NCBI RefSeq assembly: GCF_002699205.1
Contig: NZ_PABT01000009.1
Span: 1-64,000, forward strand
DNA: 64,000 nt
Source of the DNA: Allomuricauda sp.
GTDB lineage: Bacteria; Bacteroidota; Bacteroidia; Flavobacteriales; Flavobacteriaceae
Reading direction: 5' to 3'
Below are positions 54,105-63,656 of the stretch, in pieces. Below the pieces are notes generated by a model that saw only the letters and a program-made list of their open reading frames with translations, was not told where the DNA came from and made no database searches. Position 1 is the first letter of the stretch; the number at the start of each line of letters is the position of its first letter. A program made the translations under genes and the position numbers.

Positions 54105-54352
54105 CCGTTTGCACATATAATTTTGATTCTAATGGTCGTCATTGAATAACATTTTGAAACGCATGGAACTTCCTTCTGGTCAATCTAAACCGGATTAAAA
54201 CAGCCTTTTACCTTCCTATCCCTGAAACTGAAACTTATTCATAAAAATGATGGAAATCTAGCCTTCCATCATGGGAAAAAGCCAACAACAATATCTCCGA
54301 TATCTACAACTTACTCCGCCTAACCAACCATTGGGAACCCCATGCACTTCAA

Positions 54353-54877
54353 CTATGGGGCCAACGAATAGGTAAATACTATTTTGGTCTGGATGATTGT
54401 TCCATGAACATCCTTTAGCTTGTATACTTCTGAAAACGTAAAAGTATCTCCCTCTGTGTTCAACTTCAATGGAGCGGTCTGAATGCTACAAGTCGAAGTT
54501 AGGCTCAATATTTGGGCACTGAATTTCCAAGATCCCGTTGCAGTGATAGGATAATCACAATCTCCAACACGTTGACCTAGATCGTAACGATAGGTTCGGT
54601 CATCATCAAAAATATAGGAAGCATCCCGGTCACATTCGGAATATTGTTCGAACAGATCGGTCGAAGGGTTCTGCTCTTCATCATCGGTCAGGTCAATTGC
54701 AGATTCCGAAGTTATCTCGGACAATACCCATGTACCGACCAACTGTTCTTCCTGCCCGGTCAATGCACCCACAAAATCCTTGGGACAAGCATTACCCTGA
54801 TCCGAATCACAGGATACTACAATTAAGGCAAAACAAACCCAACCGGCAAAAGCCAAAACATTTTTTTTCATAGCCAT
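54353..54877 (-). CDS. Lipocalin-like lipoprotein
   Basis: A 174-residue lipoprotein (ALIVVSCDSDQG) with a lipocalin-like beta pattern: LVGTWVLSEI near residue 47, then ASYIFDDDRTYRYDLGQ and ATGSWKFSAQILSLTS. The G-x-W motif is typical of bacterial lipocalins. It probably binds a small hydrophobic ligand in the periplasm. The start MAMKKNV at 54877 is preferred to 54919. Confidence 0.8.
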   Translation of the reverse strand: MAMKKNVLAFAGWVCFALIVVSCDSDQGNACPKDFVGALTGQEEQLVGTWVLSEITSESAIDLTDDEEQNPSTDLFEQYSECDRDASYIFDDDRTYRYDLGQRVGDCDYPITATGSWKFSAQILSLTSTCSIQTAPLKLNTEGDTFTFSEVYKLKDVHGTIIQTKIVFTYSLAP

Positions 54878-54899
54878 TTTTATGTTTAAATGATTTACA

Positions 54900-55315
54900 T
54901 ATTTGATTAACGGACACACAAAAGGTTGCCCATTGCATCGGATATTTTTAGAATGTTTTTCAACAAATCTTCCAAGGCATACACCTCATTTTTTAAGGGT
55001 TCCAAACTTCTTGTTCCTATCATACCGATCGCTTCCTGGTTTTCTCAAAACAAGGCAATACCTATGATTAAAAATACGGCTCCTGGTTCACCCAAAACAC
55101 AGGGGCTGTCCAAGGAAATTTTCTGCAAAAAATATGTCATCATGTTAGGAGGAAAATTGTTCTCTACCTCACCTATTTTGTCTCCAAACTCAATATGCAC
55201 TGTTTCCACGCCTTTATTCCCCGTAAAGTTGCCCAAATAGAAGCCGAAAGACAAGGAAAATATAACTTCGTGCCGGGGCAAGGGAATGGGCCAACTGTCC
55301 TTCCCATCGCATCAA
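54900..55315 (-). pseudogene. Decayed gene with in-frame TGA
   Basis: On the minus strand an open frame from about 55310 (KDSWPIPLPRHEVIFSLSFG ... VETVHIEFGDKIGEVENNF) ends in TGA at about 55045 but continues in frame as ENQEAIGMIGTRSLEPLKNE and LLKNILKISDAMGN. Both sides look like genuine protein. The family is not recognised. An in-frame nonsense mutation and no clear start make it a pseudogene. Confidence 0.55.
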
Positions 55316-55420
55316 CAGCCAAGGTAATCCAAGCGTAGACCACTATTTTTTAAATGGGTAAACCCATAGTATATCATTCACCCATATACGCAAGACATAT
55401 TTCAATACTTTCAGACCATT

Positions 55421-56113
55421 TTACAAAACATGCCCTTCACCTCCTTTGTTCACCTTAAACCCCTTGGTCAACAACCAAATCCCCAACACCAGTTCTAAAA
55501 GTGCCGTTGGAGCATTCATCATCAAATATTCCGGAGTGATTACCTCCACATATTCAAACAATAAAAACCCGCTAGCGGAAATGGACAACATGGTGCCAAA
55601 CAAACCCCATAACGGAAGCCAGTCCGGTAACAAATCCGAACGAAGCAACATCCAATAAAGCATCAGGTTTCCCGTACCAAGGGCAAAGACCATAAAAACA
55701 TGATTGGTTTGATCCCTGATTACCTTTAACATCTGGCCAACGGCCTGCCCGACCCCAACATTTCCACTTCCAAAAAGCTCCAATTCTTGCCCTAGGGCCA
55801 GAATGGCAAGCATGACCATGATACCAAAAATCAAAATACAACCGGCAATGATTCGAAAGCTTAAGAAGCCTAGCGCCAAGTCCCTGTCTATTTTTTTTAA
55901 GATGGGAAATAGAAGAACTGCAAATCCCATATAGGTCAAAAACAGAATGAATTGAAACAGCGCACTAAGTTTTACCCCTATGGGATCAACAACCACATTG
56001 GTCAGGAAATCCTTACTGTCCACGGCAGGGGCAATACTCAAGATTCCCACCACAAGGCCCAGTAAAATCAATAGCCCGGCCATTTTATCCCTACGATTAA
56101 ATAATTTCATCAT
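55421..56113 (-). CDS. DUF4386 membrane protein
   Basis: A 230-residue polytopic protein with about six membrane helices (MAGLLILLGLVVGILSIAP, FQFILFLTYMGFAVLLFPIL, LFRIIAGCILIFG-like, YWMLLRSDLLPDWLPLWGLF and others), matching DUF4386. Function unknown. It lies 25 nt after serine hydrolase E on the same strand, so it may be part of the amidohydrolase operon. Confidence 0.88.
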   Translation of the reverse strand: MMKLFNRRDKMAGLLILLGLVVGILSIAPAVDSKDFLTNVVVDPIGVKLSALFQFILFLTYMGFAVLLFPILKKIDRDLALGFLSFRIIAGCILIFGIMVMLAILALGQELELFGSGNVGVGQAVGQMLKVIRDQTNHVFMVFALGTGNLMLYWMLLRSDLLPDWLPLWGLFGTMLSISASGFLLFEYVEVITPEYLMMNAPTALLELVLGIWLLTKGFKVNKGGEGHVL

Positions 56114-56138
56114 GCACGTATTTCATATAAATTTTTAG

Positions 56139-57482
56139 TTACTCCCGTGTCAGCACATGTGTTTTCCCGCCTTGGATAATGGCCAATTGACCATTTTCAG
56201 TGAAAAACCTGATCGCAATCCCCGCAGGTTCATATTTAAATTCACCTTTTGCAGTGGCTACCATCTTCATTTTTGCATCTCCTGGGGCTTGTACAAATAA
56301 TTGTTTCCCTGATCTGGTAATCGATAATTTTACAGGAAAGGATTCACTGGAGTACACGCCAAGGTAGGCGTCCAATTCCTTAGCCCTAGGGTGGTACACC
56401 CTAAAGTCCGGGATATCATAGTGCTTACCGTAAAGCGCATTGACCATGGTGACCGTTATGGTGTTCAAGGTATAGTTCAATCCATTGGATAGGACAACAA
56501 AACCATACTTATCGTCCTCAAAATATCGCATAGCCCCAATAAAACCGTCAATCTCACCATTATGACCATAACTGACATGATCATTATAAGCTATCTTGAA
56601 CAGTCCCATCCCAAAATTCTCCCGTATGGTCTTCATTTTGGACAGGCTTGCCTTGGAGAATAGGCCACCCGTAAACAGGGCATCAGCAAAGACCAATAGG
56701 TCCGACGGGGTAGAAACAATACCCCCCGCTCCCAATCCAATGGAAGGATCTGTTTCCTCCATGAGTTTCCATCGGCCATCATACGTATAGGAACGGCTCT
56801 CCTTCTGGTTCCCATTCATAGGACCTCCAAAATACGTGTGGGCAAGTCCTAGCGGATCGATCAGTTGCTCCCACAAAATCGCTGCATAGGACTGCCCGTA
56901 CACCTTTTCCAAAATAATGGAGAGCAATACATAATTGGAATTGCTGTACCCCCCTTTATCCCCCGGTTCAAACATACTTCCCCCTTGCGCTATGATGTTG
57001 ACCATTTCCTCGGGGGATTTATGGGAAGTATGGTAACTGAGGTAGTTTTCCTTATCATCGGTAAAATTGAACACACCGCTTCGATGGCTCAATAATTGGG
57101 CAATGGTAATCTTTTCCGAATTTTTTATCGAAGGAAAATACCCTTCAATGGTTCCATCCAGATCGAGCATCCCCTCCTCAATGGCCTTAAAAATCAGGAC
57201 AGCGGTAAATACCTTGGAAATAGAACCGATCCCATAGCTTGTGTTTACATCCGGTTGTTGTTCCAATTCCAAATTGGAATATCCCACCTGCTTATCATAG
57301 ACAACCTTGCCATCTTTTAGAATGGCTACGCTGCCCATGAACTTGTCATTGCTTTCCAAGGTATTGAAATAGGTATCCAACCTATGGATATCCATATCTT
57401 GTGCAAAGGTTCCATTAAAGAACATTCCCAAGAGCATCATTGCACAAAGCATCATAATGGGTTTATATGTGAACAATCTCAT
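56139..57482 (-). CDS. Class C beta-lactamase-like serine hydrolase (E)
   Basis: A 447-residue secreted protein with signal peptide (MMLCAMMLLGMFFNGTFAQ), GSISKVFTAV (nucleophile), YSNSNYVLL (Y-x-N) and YGHNGEIDGF (H-x-G), all intact. A small C-terminal domain (about 360-447, LSITRSGKQLFVQAP) follows. The start at 57482 (MRLFTYKPI) gives a clean signal peptide; the longer frame to 57572 does not. It follows the secreted Nudix-like gene and precedes DUF4386 in a compact minus-strand operon. Confidence 0.9.
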   Translation of the reverse strand: MRLFTYKPIMMLCAMMLLGMFFNGTFAQDMDIHRLDTYFNTLESNDKFMGSVAILKDGKVVYDKQVGYSNLELEQQPDVNTSYGIGSISKVFTAVLIFKAIEEGMLDLDGTIEGYFPSIKNSEKITIAQLLSHRSGVFNFTDDKENYLSYHTSHKSPEEMVNIIAQGGSMFEPGDKGGYSNSNYVLLSIILEKVYGQSYAAILWEQLIDPLGLAHTYFGGPMNGNQKESRSYTYDGRWKLMEETDPSIGLGAGGIVSTPSDLLVFADALFTGGLFSKASLSKMKTIRENFGMGLFKIAYNDHVSYGHNGEIDGFIGAMRYFEDDKYGFVVLSNGLNYTLNTITVTMVNALYGKHYDIPDFRVYHPRAKELDAYLGVYSSESFPVKLSITRSGKQLFVQAPGDAKMKMVATAKGEFKYEPAGIAIRFFTENGQLAIIQGGKTHVLTRE

Positions 57483-57571
57483 CTTACTAAATAGGTAACA
57501 GGTCATTTTTTTAAACACCGTTTTATTTTTGAAAATTATTGGGAGGTTACTAAGGATTACTGATTTATCCA

Positions 57572-58129
57572 TTACATACCGGCCAATGGATAAAAGTCCT
57601 CTACCACACGGGAATTCATTTTACCATTTACTTTAAAAAGCCTAAAAGCTCCTCCCCATACCTTGTCGGGCTTACCCAAGATCTGTTTGGTCATTTCCTT
57701 TAATGCCGGAACCGTTGCACCCAATTTGCCCAAGGCCTCCTCCATCGACATCCAATACACTTCCTCATTTTTGGATGGCGACACCAAGGTCCCACGGACA
57801 TAATTGGCCACATAAAGCTGGCGCATATCAGTGGTAGGCTTAAAATCAAAGGTATAGGTAAACAGTCCCCTTAGACCAATCCCGGAAATTTGAACACCAT
57901 AGCTTCCCGCCATTTCATCAATAACCTCTTGTATGCTTTGCGGTTCTTTAAAATAAACCGCCGGGGTCATCCACCCATATGGGGTTTTTCGCATCAGGAT
58001 TTTATCCCCGTCCTTGACCACTGTCAAACGTAGGACGGCTTGATTTACTGGTTCAGGTACTTGGGCACTGCATCGAACAAATACTCCCAAAACCATAAAA
58101 AGCACAAGCATCATTTTTTTCATCCTCAC
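57572..58129 (-). CDS. Secreted Nudix-like protein with degenerate Nudix box
   Basis: A 185-residue protein with a signal or lipoprotein-like N-terminus (LFMVLGVFVRCSAQ), then a Nudix-type fold: AVLRLTVVKDGDKILMRKTP, PAVYFKEPQSIQEVIDEMAG and SYGVQISGIGLRGLFTYTFD. The region where the Nudix box belongs lacks the R-E-x-x-E-E core, so metal-dependent hydrolysis is doubtful. Export of a Nudix fold is unusual. It lies 8 nt after the amidohydrolase gene. Confidence 0.72.
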   Translation of the reverse strand: MRMKKMMLVLFMVLGVFVRCSAQVPEPVNQAVLRLTVVKDGDKILMRKTPYGWMTPAVYFKEPQSIQEVIDEMAGSYGVQISGIGLRGLFTYTFDFKPTTDMRQLYVANYVRGTLVSPSKNEEVYWMSMEEALGKLGATVPALKEMTKQILGKPDKVWGGAFRLFKVNGKMNSRVVEDFYPLAGM

Positions 58130-58137
58130 TATTTTAA

Positions 58138-59607
58138 TTAGTTTCCAAACGGCAATGATTTAATACTTTCCAACATGCCATCAAGTCGATCCCGATTTAG
58201 GTACTGCCCTCTATAAATCAGTGCATGGATATCCTTGGTATGACCGATGTCCTGAACAGGATTTGCGTCCAATAGCAAAAAGTCGGCTTCCCTTCCTGCT
58301 TCAATGGTTCCAAATTGCCCTTCCATACCCAAAAATTCAGCCGCATCGAGTGTAGCCGCACGAAGGGCTTCCATAGGGGTCAATCCGGCAAACACCAGTT
58401 CCTCCAACTCATCATGCACAGCAAATCCGGGATATACAAAACTGTCGCCACCATCGGTTCCCACCAAGATCCGTACCCCGGCGTCAAAAGCCTCCTTGGT
58501 GATCTCCAATCCCTTTCGGTAAAACTTGCGATAAGCTTCCCTTCCATATGCGGTGGAATCCAAGGCGACCACACAATCGGCATCGGCATTCCAAGCATCC
58601 AAAAGCATTGGGGGCATATATTGATTTCTGGTATCCTCTCTAAAACTGGGGTCGTCAGCAAATGCTTCCATCCTGCGCGTCACATGGGTGGGCACATACC
58701 ATGTATCGTTCTTGACCATGATCTCAAAAATATCCGCTATCCGTTCCGGATCGTACAGATCGACCATCGCGTGCATCCATTCCGCTGAAGGGTCTTGGGA
58801 CCTGGCCGACTTCCGAAAGTCCTTGGCGTTAAAGAATCCATCGAACAACAGATCACGGGCATGTTCCAAACTGCGCAATCCTTTACGGGAGGCATCTGCC
58901 ACTGACATCCGAAGGGGAATGTGTCCGCCAACGGCAATATCGTGCTTCTCCGCTTCCTTGGCAATCATGCCAAAAGCCTTCGGGGATAGCCTGAAATACG
59001 TCTTGATCAAATCCACTTGCTGCTCGGCAAAATCATTTACCAGTTCCTTGGCCCGCTTAGGTGTCATTCTTTGATCCCATGGCGGATTCAATTGATAACT
59101 GCTCAAGGCCAAAAAGCGAGGTCCCATCAAAACGCCTTCCAAAATCTGGTGCTGCCATTCCTTCATCTGGTCCAGACATACGGGACCCTTGTCAGGGGTT
59201 TCACAGCTGGAGGTCATATCGCGAACCCCGGTTACCCCATTGGCGATAAAAAGCGGCATCATCCATTCCGTGGTAATAAAGGGGGGCATACGATCCCCGC
59301 GCATATGGGCATGCATGTCCCAAAGACCCGGAATGGCGTATTTCCCTTGGGCATCAATGACCGTTTTAAAATCATTCACATCAACCTCATCGGAGTTCCT
59401 TACGGATTCGATGATTCCCTTGAATACCAAAATGCTTTGGTCAGGACGCACCTCTCCCTTCTTGACATCCACTACATTGACATGGTCAATCAAATACCTT
59501 ATTTCCGAGGAGGGGACATTTTGTCCACTCAAAAAATTAATATGGCCCATGCCTAATAAAAGTACAAGCAATATGGGCCTTGAATGGTTGAAAAAAAAAG
59601 TTTTCAT
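58138..59607 (-). CDS. Secreted metal-dependent amidohydrolase
   Basis: A 489-residue amidohydrolase with a signal peptide (PILLVLLLGMGHINFLSG). The first metal site is GLWDMHAHMRGD (H-x-H), His residues follow in GGHIPLRMS and SLEHARDL, and the final Asp is in LVGTDGGDSFVYPG; then comes MEALRAATLDAAEFLGMEGQ. The architecture fits imidazolonepropionase/prolidase-like amidohydrolases that act on N-acyl amino acids or dipeptides. It is the first gene of an operon with a Nudix-like protein, a serine hydrolase and DUF4386. Confidence 0.9.
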   Translation of the reverse strand: MKTFFFNHSRPILLVLLLGMGHINFLSGQNVPSSEIRYLIDHVNVVDVKKGEVRPDQSILVFKGIIESVRNSDEVDVNDFKTVIDAQGKYAIPGLWDMHAHMRGDRMPPFITTEWMMPLFIANGVTGVRDMTSSCETPDKGPVCLDQMKEWQHQILEGVLMGPRFLALSSYQLNPPWDQRMTPKRAKELVNDFAEQQVDLIKTYFRLSPKAFGMIAKEAEKHDIAVGGHIPLRMSVADASRKGLRSLEHARDLLFDGFFNAKDFRKSARSQDPSAEWMHAMVDLYDPERIADIFEIMVKNDTWYVPTHVTRRMEAFADDPSFREDTRNQYMPPMLLDAWNADADCVVALDSTAYGREAYRKFYRKGLEITKEAFDAGVRILVGTDGGDSFVYPGFAVHDELEELVFAGLTPMEALRAATLDAAEFLGMEGQFGTIEAGREADFLLLDANPVQDIGHTKDIHALIYRGQYLNRDRLDGMLESIKSLPFGN

Positions 59608-59674
59608 GCTTCTCTAATTAATAGTCAATGGTTAGAAGAGGTGACCGATATTCAACTATATTATCAACTGGTTA

Positions 59675-61552
59675 TCAGGGTATTGTCACCCCAACAGAAT
59701 TGGTGGAGGAAGTAGTAGTCCCATCACCCAATTGACCATAACTGTTATTTCCCGCACTCCACAGGGTATTGTCATCCCTATATATCATACTGTGAAAATT
59801 ACCGGCAGACAATAGTTTAACGTTCCCCATCATCTGTACTGGGGTAAAATTGGAAACGGCAGTGGTCCCTGAATGAAAGAGTCCATGTTCATTATTGCCC
59901 AAGCCCCATAAGGTTTGATCCTGGTCCATTATCAACGTATACACATATCCTGCGGATACCTTGGCAACACCGGCCATGATCTGTTTTGGAATGATTACGC
60001 TTTCTGTTTCATTACCCCGCAACTGTCCAAATTCATTATAGCCCATACCCCACAAGGTCCTATCCATTTTAATCATTAAACTGTGACTGTGCCCTGCCGT
60101 AACCATCAGGACATCGGACATCACTTGCTTAGGAGTAGAAATATGAACAAGGGTACCGTCACCCAACTGCCCATATCCGTTGAATCCGGTTACCCATAAG
60201 GTATTGTCCTCCTTTACGATCAAAGAATGGGCAGCCCCGGCAGCTATAGCCCTGACATCGGTCATCACTTGTTGGAAAACAAGATGTATGTTTCCCGAAC
60301 CGCCATTGCCCAATTGTCCAAAAGAATTACTACCAGTACCCCAGAGGGTGTTGTCTGTTTTTAAAATCAATGAATGTGCCTGTCCAGCCGCAATAGCCTT
60401 GACGTCCGTCATGATTTGCTTGGGAACAAAGACATCCGTTTGGGTACCATCGCCCAGTTCACCCGACGTATTGCGACCGGTTACCCATAAGGTATTATCG
60501 GTTTTTAAGATCAAGGTATGTCTTTCCCCCGCAGCTACTGTTTTGACATTGGACATGATCTGCACCGCTTGCAAATACCTGTCCTGACCGGAAACACCCA
60601 ACTGACCATGGTAATTCCAACCGAATCCCCACAAGGTATTATCGGATTTGACCATCAAGGTATGATATCCTCCTGCTTCGATTTGTTTCAGGGGCAGGAC
60701 CGTAAAGTCTTCACCACTGATCACTTCCTTTCCATCGACAGTGACACTGATTTTCCCTGTGCTAGCCCCGTCGGGAACCACCACTACCAAAGTGGTCTCA
60801 GAAGCCGATATGAGGTTGGCAACCATCCCGTTAATAAGAACTTCATTCTCTGATGCCGTAGCGCTGAAATGTTCACCTTCAATAGTGACCCCTTCTCCAA
60901 TAATTCCGCTTAAGGGCGAAAAACCACTGATGCTTGGTGGTTGGTTGACCGTAAACACTTCACTACTTGTGGTGGTCATGCCATTGACGGTCACCTTGAT
61001 ATTGCCCGTTGTGGCCCCTTCGGGCACGGTCACCACCAAAGCGGTTTCCGTGGCACTGGTCACTGTTGCTGAAGTACCGTTAAAAAGAACCTCATTGCCA
61101 CTGGTGGTGGCATCAAAGTTTTCCCCCTCGATGGTCACCTGGTCCCCCACATAACCATTGTCCACAGAAAGAACGGTAATCTTCGGGGAAAACAACACGG
61201 TGAAATCGGTTAAACTGGTCCCAACCTCCCCATTAACGGTTACGGAGACCTTTCCAGTTGCTGCCCCCTCAGGTACGGTCACTATCAATTGGGTCTTCGT
61301 GGCCGTCTTTACGGCGGCCTTGATGTCATTGAACTTCACCGCGTTCCCACTGGCCGTGGTACTGAAATGTTTACCATTTATAGTGACCTCGTCCCCTACC
61401 TGACCACTGGTCGGGGCAAAATCACTAATTATAGGGACAACAGGTTGCCCACCATCTCCGTTATCATCCTTACTACAGGCTCCCAAAAAAATGAGGGAAC
61501 AGACTAAAAAAACTGTTTTGAATTTTCTGATTATACATGTATTCATGTCCAT
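59675..61552 (-). CDS. Lipoprotein with IPT/TIG repeats and RCC1 repeats
   Basis: A 625-residue lipoprotein (LIFLGACSKDDNG). Residues 38-285 hold three IPT/TIG Ig-like domains (ISDFAPTSGQVGDEVTINGK, ITVLSVDNGYVGDQVTIEGE, SISGFSPLSGIIGEGVTIEG), each ending in a VTVNG strand. Residues 290-625 form seven RCC1-type beta-propeller blades with AAGxxHSLILKTDNTLWxxGxN and GQLGDGT. This surface protein likely binds a partner or ligand; no catalytic residues are seen. A polysaccharide deacetylase gene lies just upstream. Confidence 0.9.
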   Translation of the reverse strand: MDMNTCIIRKFKTVFLVCSLIFLGACSKDDNGDGGQPVVPIISDFAPTSGQVGDEVTINGKHFSTTASGNAVKFNDIKAAVKTATKTQLIVTVPEGAATGKVSVTVNGEVGTSLTDFTVLFSPKITVLSVDNGYVGDQVTIEGENFDATTSGNEVLFNGTSATVTSATETALVVTVPEGATTGNIKVTVNGMTTTSSEVFTVNQPPSISGFSPLSGIIGEGVTIEGEHFSATASENEVLINGMVANLISASETTLVVVVPDGASTGKISVTVDGKEVISGEDFTVLPLKQIEAGGYHTLMVKSDNTLWGFGWNYHGQLGVSGQDRYLQAVQIMSNVKTVAAGERHTLILKTDNTLWVTGRNTSGELGDGTQTDVFVPKQIMTDVKAIAAGQAHSLILKTDNTLWGTGSNSFGQLGNGGSGNIHLVFQQVMTDVRAIAAGAAHSLIVKEDNTLWVTGFNGYGQLGDGTLVHISTPKQVMSDVLMVTAGHSHSLMIKMDRTLWGMGYNEFGQLRGNETESVIIPKQIMAGVAKVSAGYVYTLIMDQDQTLWGLGNNEHGLFHSGTTAVSNFTPVQMMGNVKLLSAGNFHSMIYRDDNTLWSAGNNSYGQLGDGTTTSSTNSVGVTIP

Positions 61553-61577
61553 TGATTGTTTAAATAAGGTTACGTAT

Positions 61578-62597
61578 TTACTGTCGTTTTTTGATTATTT
61601 CATGATAGGTGCTCTCAATATCCTTGAGGCTGGGTTCCTGTTTCATCCATGAAACCCTGATTTTTTGGGATGCCATCCAACGGTACAACCAACTGACCCC
61701 CCATTTTCTATAGTAATGATCCGGGAGTTGATACAATGGGTCCTCCAAAGATTGATCAAGGTCTACAATATCGTAACCTTGCTGCTTTAACCGTATGATG
61801 ATTTCTTCTAGGTAATCCGTGTTCAACCGATTGTCATGACAGAGATAGATATGGCTCATGGGGCGCCCATGCTCGGTTTGGGCAACGGTTTCAAAATGTT
61901 CCACCATCGCCATGGTCTTTTCCACATATGCTTCCCCAATGGCCTTGGCCTTTTCCAGCTCCCCTTGTTCGAGATAATATCGGTAAACCACATCGAACAT
62001 CCAATCGGAACTTTCAATGGTAAAGGGTGTGATGACCATATTTCTGGACTCCATAAAGTCTCTCATCCCATGGTGTTGAAGGGAATCTTTCCCCATATCA
62101 TTGAAGGGAAAGCGAAAATACCGAAGCTCTTTGTCATATTTGATGGCCAAGTCCCTGGACAGTTCCTCGCCTTTGACCACATCTGCCATAAAGGCCTCAT
62201 ACCCCACTTCGGAATACCTGGGATGGCTATAGGAATGGTTTCCAATTAAGGACTGTGCATTCGCTATCCATGCTTCCAATAATTTTTCGTTCTTGGCCCG
62301 GAATCGTGTCTTATATATTTTGTCCTCATTGATGAAAATGGTGAAGGGAACGTCAAGGGCGTCCAACATCAACAGCAGGTCCGAGCGGAATCCATTCTGC
62401 TCGTACATTTCGGTATTCGGGATATCGTCCATGGTGATGGAAATTGTTTTGTCCTGTGCTCTACCGTTTTGGAAAAAACATAGCATCAGTAGCATCAAAA
62501 GAAACTTGTCCTGAGCATAGCGAATACCTTGCACCACCAGGTTCCCTGAAACGGCCCGCTTAAAAAATAGTTTTGACCTTATGTTTTCATTCCCCAT
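61578..62597 (-). CDS. Polysaccharide deacetylase (NodB homology)
   Basis: A 339-residue protein. After an N-terminal region with a hydrophobic segment (FLLMLLMLCFFQNGRAQ), the NodB domain has SITMDDIPNTEM (D-D metal motif) and NHSYSHPRYSEVG (H-S-x-S-H motif), then FRFPFNDMG and the C-terminal SHIYLCHDNRLN. It probably removes N- or O-acyl groups from envelope or environmental glycans. The start may lie at a later Met, as the first 20 residues precede the hydrophobic segment. Confidence 0.85.
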   Translation of the reverse strand: MGNENIRSKLFFKRAVSGNLVVQGIRYAQDKFLLMLLMLCFFQNGRAQDKTISITMDDIPNTEMYEQNGFRSDLLLMLDALDVPFTIFINEDKIYKTRFRAKNEKLLEAWIANAQSLIGNHSYSHPRYSEVGYEAFMADVVKGEELSRDLAIKYDKELRYFRFPFNDMGKDSLQHHGMRDFMESRNMVITPFTIESSDWMFDVVYRYYLEQGELEKAKAIGEAYVEKTMAMVEHFETVAQTEHGRPMSHIYLCHDNRLNTDYLEEIIIRLKQQGYDIVDLDQSLEDPLYQLPDHYYRKWGVSWLYRWMASQKIRVSWMKQEPSLKDIESTYHEIIKKRQ

Positions 62598-62648
62598 TTG
62601 TCCTTATTTGTTTTTATCATTCTAACTTCATTTGCGCTATTGGATCCA

Positions 62649-63656
62649 TTAGGACCGACTTCTTTTTTGTAGCCACCACGCCAGTCGGGTATCCTGTTTG
62701 TAATTATTCATCCTCGGTTTCGTCTCTGCCCTTTCAATGATGCCCTTGTTCAAATTGGATACAACGGACCATATGGTCCCAAAGCGCTCTTTTTTTAAAT
62801 CCAGGCAGACACAACCATCGGATAAGATTGCTTTGGCCTTCTGTAGGTCCATACCATCCATGCCACCAAGCAATGTTTCCATTCCTTGATAGCGTTCGGC
62901 GCTTTTGCTCCAGGCTACTCCTTCTGCCTCGAACGCTTTCATCTCCGCACTTTGGAACTGATTGGTGATAAATAGATGCTGTTCTCCTGCTCCGGGCCTT
63001 CTCACAAAACTTCCTTGGGGACATGATTCCACAACGGCCAGCTCACCCATACGATCCGCAATGAGAAAATTACAGGCCGTAGAGATATTGGCCTGCTGAA
63101 CAACTTCAATGGCCTGCTTGGTAACGCTACAGTTCTCCAACACCTTTCTGATAATAAAATGGAATCCAATTCCCGGCTGGACCTTCGTTCCATTGACAAA
63201 GGACATCGCAATGAACAGTCCTTTTTCATTGATCCCGTCCGATCGGCCTATAAATACATCGGATTGCCCGATATAGGCATACCTGTCCATTGGGGCAATC
63301 AATGAACTTTCGGTGAACTTTTTAAAGTCATAACGCATATCATAGTTGCGTCCAATAATAACATCCTCTTTGTTCCTATAGGCAAAAACACTGCACTGTC
63401 CCGTGGTATCAAAAACCCCAAGACTGAGTAAAAAGGCACCCAAAACTTCGGGTCGATCTTGTATCCCACATGCAAACCCCTCAATTTCTTCAATGACCTC
63501 GGGGTAGTATTCCCTTAGCATCTGATAGGATTTCAATCCAAAATCCATCTTTTCATTACTTATAATGGGTACACCAAAATTTACCTTTTCGTATAACAGT
63601 TTCCCATACTTGAAACCCATATCATAATACCTCCCATAAAGTCTTGGATGATACAT
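62649..63656 (-). CDS. C45-family autoproteolytic acyltransferase/hydrolase
   Basis: A 335-residue protein related to acyl-CoA:6-aminopenicillanic acid acyltransferase (peptidase C45). The N-terminal part has LYGRYYDMGFKYGKLLYEKV; the nucleophilic Cys lies in TTGQCSVFAYRN (about residue 100), which would become the new N-terminus after self-cleavage, followed by IIGRNYDMRYDF. It hydrolyses or transfers N-acyl groups. There is no signal peptide. Its ATG overlaps the preceding PD40 stop by one base (TGATG). Confidence 0.88.
   Translation of the reverse strand: MYHPRLYGRYYDMGFKYGKLLYEKVNFGVPIISNEKMDFGLKSYQMLREYYPEVIEEIEGFACGIQDRPEVLGAFLLSLGVFDTTGQCSVFAYRNKEDVIIGRNYDMRYDFKKFTESSLIAPMDRYAYIGQSDVFIGRSDGINEKGLFIAMSFVNGTKVQPGIGFHFIIRKVLENCSVTKQAIEVVQQANISTACNFLIADRMGELAVVESCPQGSFVRRPGAGEQHLFITNQFQSAEMKAFEAEGVAWSKSAERYQGMETLLGGMDGMDLQKAKAILSDGCVCLDLKKERFGTIWSVVSNLNKGIIERAETKPRMNNYKQDTRLAWWLQKRSRS

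Noticed and set aside
54926-55240. A 104-residue plus-strand frame
   Set aside because: It lies opposite the decayed gene on the minus strand, which has the better protein-like sequence.
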